Below, piece after piece: positions 25,533 to 33,835 of a DNA stretch of 64,000 nt. Position 1 is the stretch's first letter. Every line of letters starts with the position of its first letter. Below the pieces are notes generated by a model that made no database searches, was not told where the DNA came from, and was given only the letters and a program-made list of their open reading frames with translations. The stretch lies in the NCBI GenBank assembly GCA_963663025.1, contig OY760073.1, positions 1,674,001 to 1,738,000 on the forward strand, in the 5' to 3' direction. The DNA is from JAGWBF01 sp963663025. GTDB taxonomy: Bacteria > Chloroflexota > Dehalococcoidia > Lucifugimonadales > JAGWBF01. The position numbers and the translations under genes were made by a program.

Positions 25533-27194
25533 ATGACCAGCAATAGCAAAAAAGAGTGGCGGGAAAACACCCTGGACCCCCAGGTGCGCCGCTTCCCCGA
25601 GAGGCAGGACCGCTTCAAGAGCGAGTCGGGCATTGAGCAGGACGTGGTTTACAGCGCCGACGACCTGGAAGCGTCCGGCTGGGAGTACATGAAGGACATG
25701 GGTTTCCCCGGGGAGTACCCGTACACCCGCGGGGTGCAGGCGAACATGTACCGGGGGCGTGTGTGGACCATGCGCCAGTACTCGGGCTACGCCACAGCCG
25801 AAGAATCGAACCGCCGGTTTAAGTACCTGCTGGAGCAGGGGCAGACCGGGCTATCCATCGCCTTCGACCTGCCCACGCAGATCGGCTACAACTCGGACCA
25901 TCCCATGGCCAGGGGCGAGGTCGGCAAGGTGGGTGTTCCCATATGCAGCCTCAGGGACATGGATGTACTGCTGGACGGCATTCCCCTGGACAAGGTGAGC
26001 ACATCCATGACCATCAACGCCACAGCGTCCGTGCTGTTGTGCTTCTACATCGCCGTCGCCCGTCGCCGCGGCATCTCCCCGGCCTCCCTTAACGGCACCC
26101 TTCAGAACGACATCCTCAAGGAGTATATCGCCCGGGGCACCCACATTTACCCGCCCCGTCCCTCGATGCGCCTCGTGGTGGATGTGTTCAAGTATTGCGC
26201 CGCCGAGGCGCCCCGATGGAACACCATCAGCATCAGCGGGTACCATATGCGAGAGGCGGGCGCCACGGCGACCCAGGAGCTGGCCTTCACCTTCGCCAAC
26301 GCCATAGCCTACCTGCAGGCCGCCGTCGATGCAGGGTTGGACGTGGACGATGTGGCGGGACGCATCTCTTTCTTCTTCGTCGCCCACAACGACCTGTTCG
26401 AAGAGGTAGCGAAATACAGGGCTGCCCGCCGGATGTGGGCCAAGATAGTACGTCACCGGTTCGGGGCCAAGAACCCCCGCTCCTGGATGCTCCGCTTCCA
26501 TACCCAGACGGCAGGGGTGACCCTGACTGCCCAGCAGCCCGACAACAATCTCATCCGCACCACGGTCCAAGCCCTGGCGGCGGTCCTGGGGGGCACCCAG
26601 TCCCTTCATGTGAATTCCCGGGATGAGGCCCTGGCCCTCCCTTCCGAGGAAGCAGTCCAGTTATCTCTGCGCACCCAGCAGATCCTGGCCCACGAGAGCG
26701 GTGTGGCCGATGTGGTGGACCCCCTGGGCGGCTCCTACTACGTGGAGACCCTGACCGGCCGACTGGAGGAGGAAGCCAACAAGTACATCGAGACCATCGA
26801 CGACATGGGGGATGCTGTATCGGCCATAGAGTCCGGGTACCAGGTGCGGGAGATCAACCAGGCGGCCTATCTGCACCAGCAGGAAGTCGAGCAGGGGCAA
26901 AAGGTGGTGGTAGGCATAAACCGGTACACCGGCGAGACCCCGCCCATCGATCACCTCCTGAGCGTGGACCCCCGGTCAACGGAAAAGCAGATAGAAGCCC
27001 TGCAGCAGGTGCGAAGGGAGCGGGACAACGGCGCCGTCCAGGCCAGCCTCTCCCGCCTGCGGGAGGTGGCATCGGGTGAGGACTGCACCGTGCCGGCCAT
27101 CTTGGAATGCGTGGAGTCTTACTGTACCCTTGGGGAGATTTGCGACGTCCTACGGGATGTATTCGGCGAGCACAAAGACCTGGTGGCATTCTAA
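25533..27194 (+). CDS. mcmA1: Methylmalonyl-CoA mutase, catalytic (TIM-barrel) subunit
   Basis: This 553-residue subunit carries the substrate-binding barrel of B12-dependent acyl-CoA mutases and lacks the C-terminal cobalamin domain, which is encoded separately at 28850. Signatures include YPYTRGVQANMYRGRVWTMR, SIAFDLPTQIGYNSDHP, RPSMRLVVDVFKYC and SLHVNSRDEALALPSE. The active-site residues YTRG and the YSGYATAEESN segment match methylmalonyl-CoA mutases rather than isobutyryl-CoA mutases, although the latter cannot be excluded without alignment. It is the first gene of a four-gene propionate-type cluster with acyl-CoA dehydrogenase, epimerase and B12-binding subunit. Confidence 0.93.
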   Translation: MTSNSKKEWRENTLDPQVRRFPERQDRFKSESGIEQDVVYSADDLEASGWEYMKDMGFPGEYPYTRGVQANMYRGRVWTMRQYSGYATAEESNRRFKYLLEQGQTGLSIAFDLPTQIGYNSDHPMARGEVGKVGVPICSLRDMDVLLDGIPLDKVSTSMTINATASVLLCFYIAVARRRGISPASLNGTLQNDILKEYIARGTHIYPPRPSMRLVVDVFKYCAAEAPRWNTISISGYHMREAGATATQELAFTFANAIAYLQAAVDAGLDVDDVAGRISFFFVAHNDLFEEVAKYRAARRMWAKIVRHRFGAKNPRSWMLRFHTQTAGVTLTAQQPDNNLIRTTVQALAAVLGGTQSLHVNSRDEALALPSEEAVQLSLRTQQILAHESGVADVVDPLGGSYYVETLTGRLEEEANKYIETIDDMGDAVSAIESGYQVREINQAAYLHQQEVEQGQKVVVGINRYTGETPPIDHLLSVDPRSTEKQIEALQQVRRERDNGAVQASLSRLREVASGEDCTVPAILECVESYCTLGEICDVLRDVFGEHKDLVAF

Positions 27195-27242
27195 ATGCCG
27201 AATCCGGCTGCTCCGCTGCCCAATGTTCAAGAGAGGTGATAC

Positions 27243-28397
27243 ATGGCTGACCTGCTTCTAACCGAAGAGGAGCGGATGCTCCAGAACACCGTCCGCGAGT
27301 TTGCCGACCGGGAGCTGTCTCCCAGGTCCCAGGAAATCGACGAAAAGGAGCAGTTCTCCTGGGACAACTGGCGAGGCCTCGCCTCTCTGGGCCTGACGGG
27401 CATAGGGATCGACCCGGCCTACGGGGGCAGCGGCGGCGGGTACCGCCAGGTCGCCCTGGCTATGGAACAGGTCGCCAGGGGGGACGCGGCAACCAGCACA
27501 TCACTGATCGCTCACCTCTGCCTCGGCACCCGCACCATTTTCGAGTTCGGCGACGAGACCCAGAGGCAGAAGTACATCCCCGACCTGGTCAATGGCAACA
27601 AGATGGCTGCCTGGGCCCTGACCGAGCCGTCCTGCGGCTCCGACGCCGCTGCCTTGCAGACGACCGCCATGCTCCGGGATGGAACCTATTTCCTGAACGG
27701 CAGCAAGATTTTCATCACCAACGCAGATACGGCTTCCCAGGTTGTGATGTTCGCCACCCACGACAGGTCGCTGCGGGCCAAAGGGGTAAGCGCCTTCGTG
27801 ATGGAGAGCACAACGCCGGGCTTAAGCGTTTACAAGCAGCACGGAAAGATGGGTATGCGGGGCTCCGCCACCACCGAGGTCACTATGGAGGATGCGGCTG
27901 TCCCCGAGGTCAACCGCCTTGGGGACGAGGGCAGGGGATTCAACTACGCCATGGAGATACTCGACTCCAGCCGCATCATAATCGCCGCCCAGTGCGTGGG
28001 CATCGCCCAGGCAGCACTGGAGGCCTCGGTCAAATACGCTCAGCAGCGCCAAACCTTCGGTAAGCCCATCGCCCAGCACCAAGCCATACAGTTCCTGCTG
28101 GCAGACATGGCCGTGGAGGTCCACGCGGCCCGTGTTGCCACCATGCAGGCCGCCACCCTCAAGGACCAGGGGCTGGACTTTGTGTTCGAAGCCTCCATGG
28201 CTAAGCTGCTGGCCTCAGAGACGGCGGTCAGGGCAACCTCCAATGCCCTCCAGGTGCATGGCGGCTACGGCTACTTCAAGGACTCCCCGGTCGAGAGGCT
28301 ATTCCGGGATGCCCGCGTGACCACCATCTACGAAGGCACCTCCGAGGTGCAGAGGCTGATCATCGCCCGGCAGCTCCTGGCCCAGTACCCCTTGTAA
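27243..28397 (+). CDS. Acyl-CoA dehydrogenase
   Basis: The 384-residue FAD enzyme has the usual domain order: N-terminal helices, a beta domain with WALTEPSCGSDAAALQT, and a C-terminal helical domain with the catalytic glutamate in IYEGTSEVQRLIIAR. FxxGSKIFITNA and GxxGYFKDSPVERLFRDAR are also present. Lengths and motifs fit short/branched-chain or butyryl-CoA dehydrogenases. Its place between the two mutase subunits and before the epimerase suggests action on a propionyl- or branched-chain-derived CoA ester, but the substrate is inferred from context only. Confidence 0.92.
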   Translation: MADLLLTEEERMLQNTVREFADRELSPRSQEIDEKEQFSWDNWRGLASLGLTGIGIDPAYGGSGGGYRQVALAMEQVARGDAATSTSLIAHLCLGTRTIFEFGDETQRQKYIPDLVNGNKMAAWALTEPSCGSDAAALQTTAMLRDGTYFLNGSKIFITNADTASQVVMFATHDRSLRAKGVSAFVMESTTPGLSVYKQHGKMGMRGSATTEVTMEDAAVPEVNRLGDEGRGFNYAMEILDSSRIIIAAQCVGIAQAALEASVKYAQQRQTFGKPIAQHQAIQFLLADMAVEVHAARVATMQAATLKDQGLDFVFEASMAKLLASETAVRATSNALQVHGGYGYFKDSPVERLFRDARVTTIYEGTSEVQRLIIARQLLAQYPL

Positions 28398-28422
28398 TCA
28401 GACAACACCTAGGCAGGGAATC

Positions 28423-28842
28423 TTGGAACCATCTTGCACCGCCCGGTACATAGACCACATCGGGATAGCCGTTAGGGACCTGGACGCAGCCATGAAGCTT
28501 TTTCAGGAGCTGTTCAACGTGCCCACGGCGGAGCCCCAAGAGATTCCCGACCAGAAGGTCAGGGCGGTGCTGCTCCCCATCGGCCAGTCCCGGCTGGAGC
28601 TCCTGGAGCCCTTGGAGGCTGACAGCAGCGTGGGCCGTTTCCTGGAGAACAGGGGCGAGGGCCTTCACCACCTAGCTTTCAACGTGGAAGATGTATGCGA
28701 GAGCTTGGATGAGCTTGGCAGAAGGGGTGTACGGCTGGTGGACCTTGCGCCGAGGGAAGGGCTGTCGGGGATCATTGGATTCATCCATCCCGCCTCGGTC
28801 CATGGTGTGCTGACCGAGCTGGTCCAGAGCGTCGAGGAGTAG
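28423..28842 (+). CDS. mce: Methylmalonyl-CoA epimerase
   Basis: This 139-residue VOC-fold enzyme interconverts (2R)- and (2S)-methylmalonyl-CoA. TTG 28423 follows AGGGA. The sequence starts YIDHIGIAVRDLDAAMKLF (metal-binding His) and has GEGLHHLAFNVEDV (second His) and FIHPASVHGVLTELVQ, typical of the family. It lies 8 nt before the B12-binding mutase subunit. Confidence 0.93.
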   Translation: MEPSCTARYIDHIGIAVRDLDAAMKLFQELFNVPTAEPQEIPDQKVRAVLLPIGQSRLELLEPLEADSSVGRFLENRGEGLHHLAFNVEDVCESLDELGRRGVRLVDLAPREGLSGIIGFIHPASVHGVLTELVQSVEE

Positions 28843-28849
28843 GCGTCCG

Positions 28850-29266
28850 ATGCAGCAAACTACGGACAGGATACGCGTTGTGGTGGCCAAGCCTGGCCTG
28901 GATGGCCATGACCGGGGCGCCAAGGTGGTCGCCAGGGCGCTGAGGGATGCAGGCATGGAGGTCATCTACACAGGCATACGCCAGACGCCGGAGATGATAG
29001 TCGAGACGGCATTTCAGGAGGATGCGGACGTCATCGGGCTCAGCATCCTGTCGGGCGCGCACCTGGAGGTGTTCCCCGAGATACTGCGCCTCATGCGGGA
29101 GAAGGAGATGACCGACGTTCTGGTGATAGCCGGAGGCATCATCCCCGAGGTTGACAGGGACCCCCTCCTGGAACAGGGGTTGAGCGCCATCTTCGGCCCC
29201 GGCACCTCCACCCAGGACATCGTCCAGTTCATCCAAAGGCAGGCCCGCAAACGGGATCTCCCGTGA
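28850..29266 (+). CDS. mcmA2: Methylmalonyl-CoA mutase, B12-binding subunit
   Basis: The 138-residue protein is the separated cobalamin-binding domain. LDGHDRG provides the axial histidine (His20) that displaces dimethylbenzimidazole, followed by SILSGAH and GGIIPEVD, the other cofactor-contact loops. Together with the subunit at 25533 it reconstitutes a mutase of the archaeal split type. It is last in the cluster. No G-protein chaperone (MeaB) gene is in this window. Confidence 0.95.
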   Translation: MQQTTDRIRVVVAKPGLDGHDRGAKVVARALRDAGMEVIYTGIRQTPEMIVETAFQEDADVIGLSILSGAHLEVFPEILRLMREKEMTDVLVIAGGIIPEVDRDPLLEQGLSAIFGPGTSTQDIVQFIQRQARKRDLP

Positions 29267-29374
29267 TGCCCAATGTGAAGCGACGATGGGAAAGCCGCTT
29301 TCCAAAGAAGACAACTCGCCGAAAGGCCATATCTGGCTTTGATGCGAAATGGGGGGTCGCTGATGCAAAAGTTG

Positions 29375-29389
29375 GATGCTTAGAGCATC
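29375..29389 (-). terminator. Weak terminator-like hairpin after the collagen-like gene
   Basis: GATGCT/AGCATC form a perfect 6-bp stem with a three-base loop just past the stop of the minus-strand gene. On that strand the hairpin is followed within five bases by a short TTTT. The stem is short, so efficiency is doubtful. Confidence 0.35.
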
Positions 29390-29394
29390 ACTAC

Positions 29395-30228
29395 CTAAAT
29401 TGCGCAGTTCATCCGCCGGTAGTTGGTGGCGAAGCCTGTGACATCGAAGTCCTCGCTGGTTGTCACGGCATCGTCCCATACAGCGATCCGCACTATTTCA
29501 TCACGGGATTCCGCATCGATGAAGAGGTCCGCGACTATGCGGAATTCAGTCCCTTCGATATCGTAAGAAGGCCCCCACGAACTGTAATCAACATTGCGAA
29601 TCGCTACAGGCTCGTCGCCACCAACCGTTATGCTCATTATGGCTCTGTGACCGGGCAGTTCTGTTGGATGCTCGGGGTGGGCATAAAACTCTGGGAAAAA
29701 GGCGAGTTCAATGGCGTCACGGGAACTGAAGCAATTGATAGAAAGACGTCTGCCGTTGCCAATCCAGTTGTCCGTACGTCCGCCCTCGCTGTCTAAACTC
29801 ATATAATCCCACTCGTCGGATGCAAACCATTCGCCCTCAGGAGTGGCTGTCGTCGGCAATGCCGTGGCTGTGACAACCGGCAGAACAGGCGCCGCAGTTG
29901 GGCCCGCAGACCCAACATCGCCCTTGTCACCCTTTGGCCCTTCTGGTCCTTGGATTCCAGCCTCGCCTTGCGGGCCTCGTGGTCCTGCCGGACCTTGTTC
30001 ACCCGGTACTCCCTGTGTGCCCGGCTTGCCCTGGCCCCCCGGTACTCCTTGAGGTCCCTGCATTCCCGGCTCGCCCTGTGGCCCCTGCAAACCTCGTTCA
30101 CCCTGCTCGCCCGGTTCCCCTTGTGGCCCGGGCGGGCCTGGAGGACCTTCGATACACCCCATTGTTGAGAACAGCAGCAACAGCCCGAGAACGATCCCTG
30201 TTCCGCGCAACCTTGGAAAAACAAACAT
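29395..30228 (-). CDS. Collagen-like Gly-X-Y repeat lipoprotein
   Basis: ATG 30228 is preferred because GGGGGCACC precedes it and the protein then begins directly with a lipoprotein signal (FPRLRGTGIVLGLLLLF then STMGC). The 277-residue product continues with 28 uninterrupted Gly-X-Y triplets (GPPGPPGPQGEPGEQ to GSAGPT), rich in Pro and Gln, a potential collagen-like triple helix. The last 150 residues form a distinct domain with three cysteines or fewer and no recognised motif. Secreted collagen-like proteins in bacteria are usually surface structures. It sits between the mutase cluster and yceD and has no visible partner gene. Confidence 0.82.
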   Translation of the reverse strand: MFVFPRLRGTGIVLGLLLLFSTMGCIEGPPGPPGPQGEPGEQGERGLQGPQGEPGMQGPQGVPGGQGKPGTQGVPGEQGPAGPRGPQGEAGIQGPEGPKGDKGDVGSAGPTAAPVLPVVTATALPTTATPEGEWFASDEWDYMSLDSEGGRTDNWIGNGRRLSINCFSSRDAIELAFFPEFYAHPEHPTELPGHRAIMSITVGGDEPVAIRNVDYSSWGPSYDIEGTEFRIVADLFIDAESRDEIVRIAVWDDAVTTSEDFDVTGFATNYRRMNCAI

Positions 30229-30371
30229 GGTGCCCCCTTGCACGAGTCTTCTGGGCAATTGCGAGCTACCGTCCACGCGTACAGAGGCAAGGGGGACACG
30301 TTGCCCATCCAACTCAATCCTTATACGCAATGGTGAGGGGAAGCTCGCAGGGCCAGACTACTATAGAATGA

Positions 30372-30385
30372 AGTGGATATCCACT
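30372..30385. promoter_or_regulatory. Perfect 14-bp palindrome in the divergent yceD/collagen-gene region
   Basis: AGTGGATATCCACT is a perfect palindrome located between the divergent genes, about 145 bp before the collagen-like gene start and about 70 bp upstream of the yceD promoter. It could be a binding site for a dimeric regulator; no second copy was noted. Confidence 0.3.
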
Positions 30386-30451
30386 CGCAGGTTCGGCTAT
30401 GTCACAAATGGGAGACGGGGACTTTTGCTCTCCTTCATCAGGACACATATC

Positions 30452-30482
30452 TTGACAGAAGTACCTACTACACCTTTATAAT
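30452..30482 (+). promoter_or_regulatory. Strong sigma70-type promoter for the yceD-rpmF-fabD operon
   Basis: A perfect TTGACA (30452-30457) and a perfect TATAAT (30477-30482) are present; the spacer is 19 nt, longer than optimal (TTTATA at 30475 gives 17). A start near 30489 leaves only about 10 nt before TTG 30499, so the first gene would have a very short leader. Confidence 0.65.
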
Positions 30483-30498
30483 TGCCAACTGATCGGCG

Positions 30499-31041
30499 TT
30501 GACCAACCCATCGTTAATATATAATGTTGCCCAGCTCCTGAAAGAACCGGTAGGTTCTACCCGCCAGTTCCTCATTGATTCCCGCGAATCCATCGACGAT
30601 GGTTCCACTCACATTCTCCCCGAAGGCCAAGTCCATCTGCTGCGCACCGACAGGGGAATCCTGGTACAGGCCGACCTGGAAGCCAGCGCGGCCATGACGT
30701 GCAGCAGGTGCCTCGCCCCCTACCATCAACACCTGAGCATGGGCTTGGAAGAAGAGTATTTCCCGACCGTCGAAGTGGCCACTGGCCAGTCCCTCCACAT
30801 TCCAGAAGATGCGGAACCATCCACCACCATTGACCCCCACCATATGCTGGACATCACAGAGGCGGCGCGGCAGTATTGCCTGACCAGCCAGCCTATGAAA
30901 CCTCTATGCCAGCCGGATTGCCAGGGCATCTGCCAGACCTGCGGCTCCAACAAGAACATGGGGAGCTGCACCTGCGATGCGCCCGCCGAAGATGTTCGGT
31001 GGGCGCCCCTGACACAGTTGCTGGGGTCGGTCAGTTCCTGA
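30499..31041 (+). CDS. yceD: YceD/DUF177-family protein
   Basis: YceD (DUF177) proteins are encoded next to rpmF in most bacteria and are linked to 23S rRNA accumulation. The 180-residue protein has the family's CSRCL motif near residue 75 (MTCSRCLAPY) and the zinc-ribbon-like tail LCQPDCQGICQTCGSN with GSCTC. TTG 30499 is the only plausible in-frame start after the promoter. It is followed by rpmF, consistent with the family. Confidence 0.88.
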   Translation: MTNPSLIYNVAQLLKEPVGSTRQFLIDSRESIDDGSTHILPEGQVHLLRTDRGILVQADLEASAAMTCSRCLAPYHQHLSMGLEEEYFPTVEVATGQSLHIPEDAEPSTTIDPHHMLDITEAARQYCLTSQPMKPLCQPDCQGICQTCGSNKNMGSCTCDAPAEDVRWAPLTQLLGSVSS

Positions 31042-31074
31042 GTAACACGAAAGGCAGACGTAAGAGTACAACTC

Positions 31075-31260
31075 ATGGGTGCACTCCCAGTAAAGAAACT
31101 CACCAGGTCCAGGCAAGGCAAGAGACTAGCTCACTACCGCTTGAAGCCTCTCCATCCCTCCCGGTGTCCCCAGTGCCGGGCCGCGAAACGTCCCCACACA
31201 GCCTGTTCCATCTGCGGCTTCTACAAGGGCCGCCAGGTGCTGAACACTGGAAACAGCTAA
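31075..31260 (+). CDS. rpmF: 50S ribosomal protein L32
   Basis: The 61-residue basic protein has ALPVKKLTRSRQGKRLAHY followed by two Cys-x2-Cys knuckles, CPQC and CSIC, then GFYKGRQVLN. This is the zinc-binding form of L32. It follows yceD by 33 nt and precedes fabD by 22 nt. In many bacteria plsX and fabH lie between rpmF and fabD; here they do not. Confidence 0.96.
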   Translation: MGALPVKKLTRSRQGKRLAHYRLKPLHPSRCPQCRAAKRPHTACSICGFYKGRQVLNTGNS

Positions 31261-31282
31261 GAACCGAGAAGGACGATAATAC

Positions 31283-32287
31283 ATGGAAATAGCTACTAAC
31301 GGCCTTGAGAAGGCCAACCTGGCCTACGTGTTTCCCGGCCAAGGCTCGCAATTTGTGGGCATGGGTCGGGAAATCTATCGTAAGTCCCGGGCAGCCAGGG
31401 AAATCTTCGATGAGGTCGATGAGGTGCTGGGAATGCACCTAACCAGGATGGTCTTCGAAGGCCCCGAAGAAGACCTAAACGAGACCATCAACTCCCAGCC
31501 CGCCATAATGGCTACCAGTCTTGCCTGCTACGGAGCGCTGGACGAGCTGAAGGACAGCCACCTCCCAAGGCCGGGCGCTGTCGCAGGCCACAGCTTGGGC
31601 GAGTACACATCCATGGTTGTGTCGGGCGTGGTCGACCTGGCGGATGGCATCAGGCTCGTAAGGGAGCGGGGCCGGCTGATGCAGGAAGCATCGGCGCTGC
31701 ACCCGGGGAGCATGGCCGCCATCATCGGTCTGGATGAAGAAACGGTTGAAGAGATTTGCCACGAGACTGGCGCCGAGGTGGCCAACATCAACGGCGGAGG
31801 CCAGATCGTGATCAGCGGCGACAAGCTATGCGTCGCCAGGGCGGTTGACCTGGCTTCTATTCGCGGCGCCCGGAAAGCGGTTCCCCTGGCGGTAAGCGGG
31901 GCCTTTCACTCTTCCCTGATGTCCGAAGCTTCTCGAGGACTGGCCGAAGCGGTCAATACAACTACTTTCTACGAACCAGTGGTCCCCATCATCGGCAACT
32001 CCATCTGCCGCCCCTTGACCACAGCCCAGGACATCAAGGATGAGCTCATGAGCCAGCTTTGCAACTGTGTCCAGTGGCAAAGGTCGGTAAACCTGATGAT
32101 GGACATAGGCATCTCCAACTTCATCGAGTTCGGACCGGGACGAGTCCTGGGCGGCTTGATCAAGAGGATAGGAAGCGAGCCTTCCCACAAGGACAGCCAC
32201 ATAGAGATAGCCAACGTAGGCGACCTGGAATCGGTTGCGAGGGTGGCGGAAGCGGGCTACTGGAACCCCCAGATTCATCACAGCTAG
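31283..32287 (+). CDS. fabD: Malonyl-CoA:acyl carrier protein transacylase
   Basis: FabD moves malonyl groups from CoA to ACP for fatty acid synthesis. The 334-residue sequence has YVFPGQGSQFVGMG at the N-terminus, the catalytic serine in GHSLGEYTS, QPAIMATSLA, SGAFHSSLM (catalytic His) and EFGPGRVLGGLIKR. Length and motifs are standard. It lies between rpmF and nusB, close to acpP. Confidence 0.96.
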   Translation: MEIATNGLEKANLAYVFPGQGSQFVGMGREIYRKSRAAREIFDEVDEVLGMHLTRMVFEGPEEDLNETINSQPAIMATSLACYGALDELKDSHLPRPGAVAGHSLGEYTSMVVSGVVDLADGIRLVRERGRLMQEASALHPGSMAAIIGLDEETVEEICHETGAEVANINGGGQIVISGDKLCVARAVDLASIRGARKAVPLAVSGAFHSSLMSEASRGLAEAVNTTTFYEPVVPIIGNSICRPLTTAQDIKDELMSQLCNCVQWQRSVNLMMDIGISNFIEFGPGRVLGGLIKRIGSEPSHKDSHIEIANVGDLESVARVAEAGYWNPQIHHS

Positions 32288-32315
32288 TCGATGTCGCGGG
32301 CAGCAGCGTGGTGCT

Positions 32316-32804
32316 ATGACCGGGGAAAGGGCCTCTCACTTCAGAAGAACGTCCCGGGCCTTGGCGGTACAAGTCCTGTACGAGATGGACATCGCCGGGC
32401 ATCCCGCAGAATCGTCCTTCTCATGGCTCGTGGATGAGAATGATGTTCCCCAAGACTCCCTGGACTACGCCCTGGAACTCGCCACAGGGGTGGCTGACAG
32501 GTTGAAAGAGATTGACCAGCAGATCCGCCAGCACGCACCTCTCTGGCCAGTGAACCAACTCCCCGTAGTTGACCGGAACATCCTTAGACAAGCGATTATG
32601 GAGATATGCTTCGTACGAAACGTTCCTAACAAGGTGGTGATTAACGAGGCTATTGAGTTGGCAAAGACCTTCGGCAGTGAAAGCTCTCCCAGATTCGTTA
32701 ACGGGGTCCTCGGATCCTTGGTAGATGAGGCAGAGAGGGCTGAACGCGGTGAGTTGGAGCCCTCTATGGCAGCGGCAGAAAACCAAATCCAGGAAGGAAA
32801 CTAA
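32316..32804 (+). CDS. nusB: Transcription antitermination factor NusB
   Basis: ATG 32316 is chosen because it begins directly before the conserved RRTSRALAVQVLYEMDIAGH; the longer reading overlaps fabD. The 162-residue all-helical protein has LPVVDRNILRQAIMEI and KVVINEAIELAKTFGSESS followed by FVNGVLGSL, the NusB hallmark. NusB with NusE allows rRNA antitermination. It lies between fabD and acpP. Confidence 0.94.
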   Translation: MTGERASHFRRTSRALAVQVLYEMDIAGHPAESSFSWLVDENDVPQDSLDYALELATGVADRLKEIDQQIRQHAPLWPVNQLPVVDRNILRQAIMEICFVRNVPNKVVINEAIELAKTFGSESSPRFVNGVLGSLVDEAERAERGELEPSMAAAENQIQEGN

Positions 32805-32808
32805 GAGG

Positions 32809-33069
32809 ATGGCAACGACTTTCGAGAGGGTCAGGGCAATAGTGGTGGACAAGTTGGATGTTGATGAAGGTTCGGTGGTACCCGAAGCATCCTTCGTCGA
32901 TGACCTCAATGCCGATTCCCTGGACCTCGTGGAACTCATCATGGCTTTCGAAGAAGAGTTTTCCGACGACGACAACAAGATCGAAATTCCCGATGAGGAT
33001 GCGGGACAGATAGTGACCATCCAAGACGCCGTCAGCTATCTCCAGAGCCACGGCGTGAAGGATGATTAG
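32809..33069 (+). CDS. acpP: Acyl carrier protein
   Basis: ACP carries growing fatty acyl chains on a phosphopantetheine arm. The 86-residue acidic protein has the attachment serine in NADSLDLVELIMAFEEEF and begins ATTFERVRAIVVDKL. ATG 32809 follows AAGAGG, 4 nt after nusB. It ends the yceD-rpmF-fabD-nusB-acpP run. Confidence 0.96.
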   Translation: MATTFERVRAIVVDKLDVDEGSVVPEASFVDDLNADSLDLVELIMAFEEEFSDDDNKIEIPDEDAGQIVTIQDAVSYLQSHGVKDD

Positions 33070-33146
33070 AGCTTCTTTAGTACATCCTTCAGAACTAAGC
33101 TAATTCCCCTTTTGGAAGAGAACGTCAGGCAGGGCGGGGGCGGATC

Positions 33147-33764
33147 ATGATGAAAATGCAGAACCTGGAGGAGGTTGCCAGGAAGGTACGGGCCTGCACC
33201 GACTGTCCCCTAAGCCAGGGGCGGACCAACGCCGTACCCGATGAGGGCCCTGAGGGCTCGGAAATCATGTTCATCGGGGAAGGCCCGGGCTACCAGGAAG
33301 ACAGGCAAGGCAGGCCCTTCGTTGGCCCGGCAGGAAAATTCCTCGAAGAGCTCCTTCAGTCGATAGGTTACTCCCGCGAGCAAGTCTATATCGCAAACAT
33401 GGTCAAGTGCCGTCCAGCCAATAACCGGGACCCCTTGCCCAGCGAGATCGACGCTTGCAGCAAGTACCTGGACCGCCAGATCGAGATCATCAACCCAAAG
33501 CTGGTGGTCACGCTGGGCCGATTCTCCATGTCCAAGTTCCTGCCCAAGGAAAGCATCAGCCGGGTGCACGGGCGGCCCAGAAAGGTGCACGGCCTGACAA
33601 TCTTCCCGATTATGCATCCGGCGGCGGCCCTGCACCGGCAGGAGAACCGAAAGACCATAGAAGATGACTTCAGCGCCATACCGGAACTGCTGAAGCAGAC
33701 TGAGCCAGCCCCTATGGTCCAGCTCCCCGAGAAAGAGAAACCTGAACAGCTCTCCATGTTCTAG
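33147..33764 (+). CDS. Uracil-DNA glycosylase, family 4
   Basis: This [4Fe-4S] DNA repair enzyme removes uracil from DNA. The 205-residue protein has Cys17-x2-Cys20 (CTDC), Cys88 (VKCRP) and Cys104 (DACSKY), the four cluster ligands. Motif A is GEGPGYQED at 44-52 and motif B is IMHPAAAL. The last residues EQLSMF resemble the beta-clamp binding consensus QLxLF, suggesting coupling to replication. It precedes RNase J by 71 nt. Confidence 0.93.
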   Translation: MMKMQNLEEVARKVRACTDCPLSQGRTNAVPDEGPEGSEIMFIGEGPGYQEDRQGRPFVGPAGKFLEELLQSIGYSREQVYIANMVKCRPANNRDPLPSEIDACSKYLDRQIEIINPKLVVTLGRFSMSKFLPKESISRVHGRPRKVHGLTIFPIMHPAAALHRQENRKTIEDDFSAIPELLKQTEPAPMVQLPEKEKPEQLSMF

Positions 33765-33835
33765 GCGGCCAGTATCCACGCCTATGACATTCCAGCGCAA
33801 GATAATCATCCGCCACTTCGAACCAAGGCAGATTA

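Noticed and set aside
29263..29796. A 177-codon plus-strand frame opposite the collagen-like gene
   Set aside because: The minus-strand reading has a signal peptide, lipobox and Gly-X-Y repeats; the plus-strand reading has no family features.
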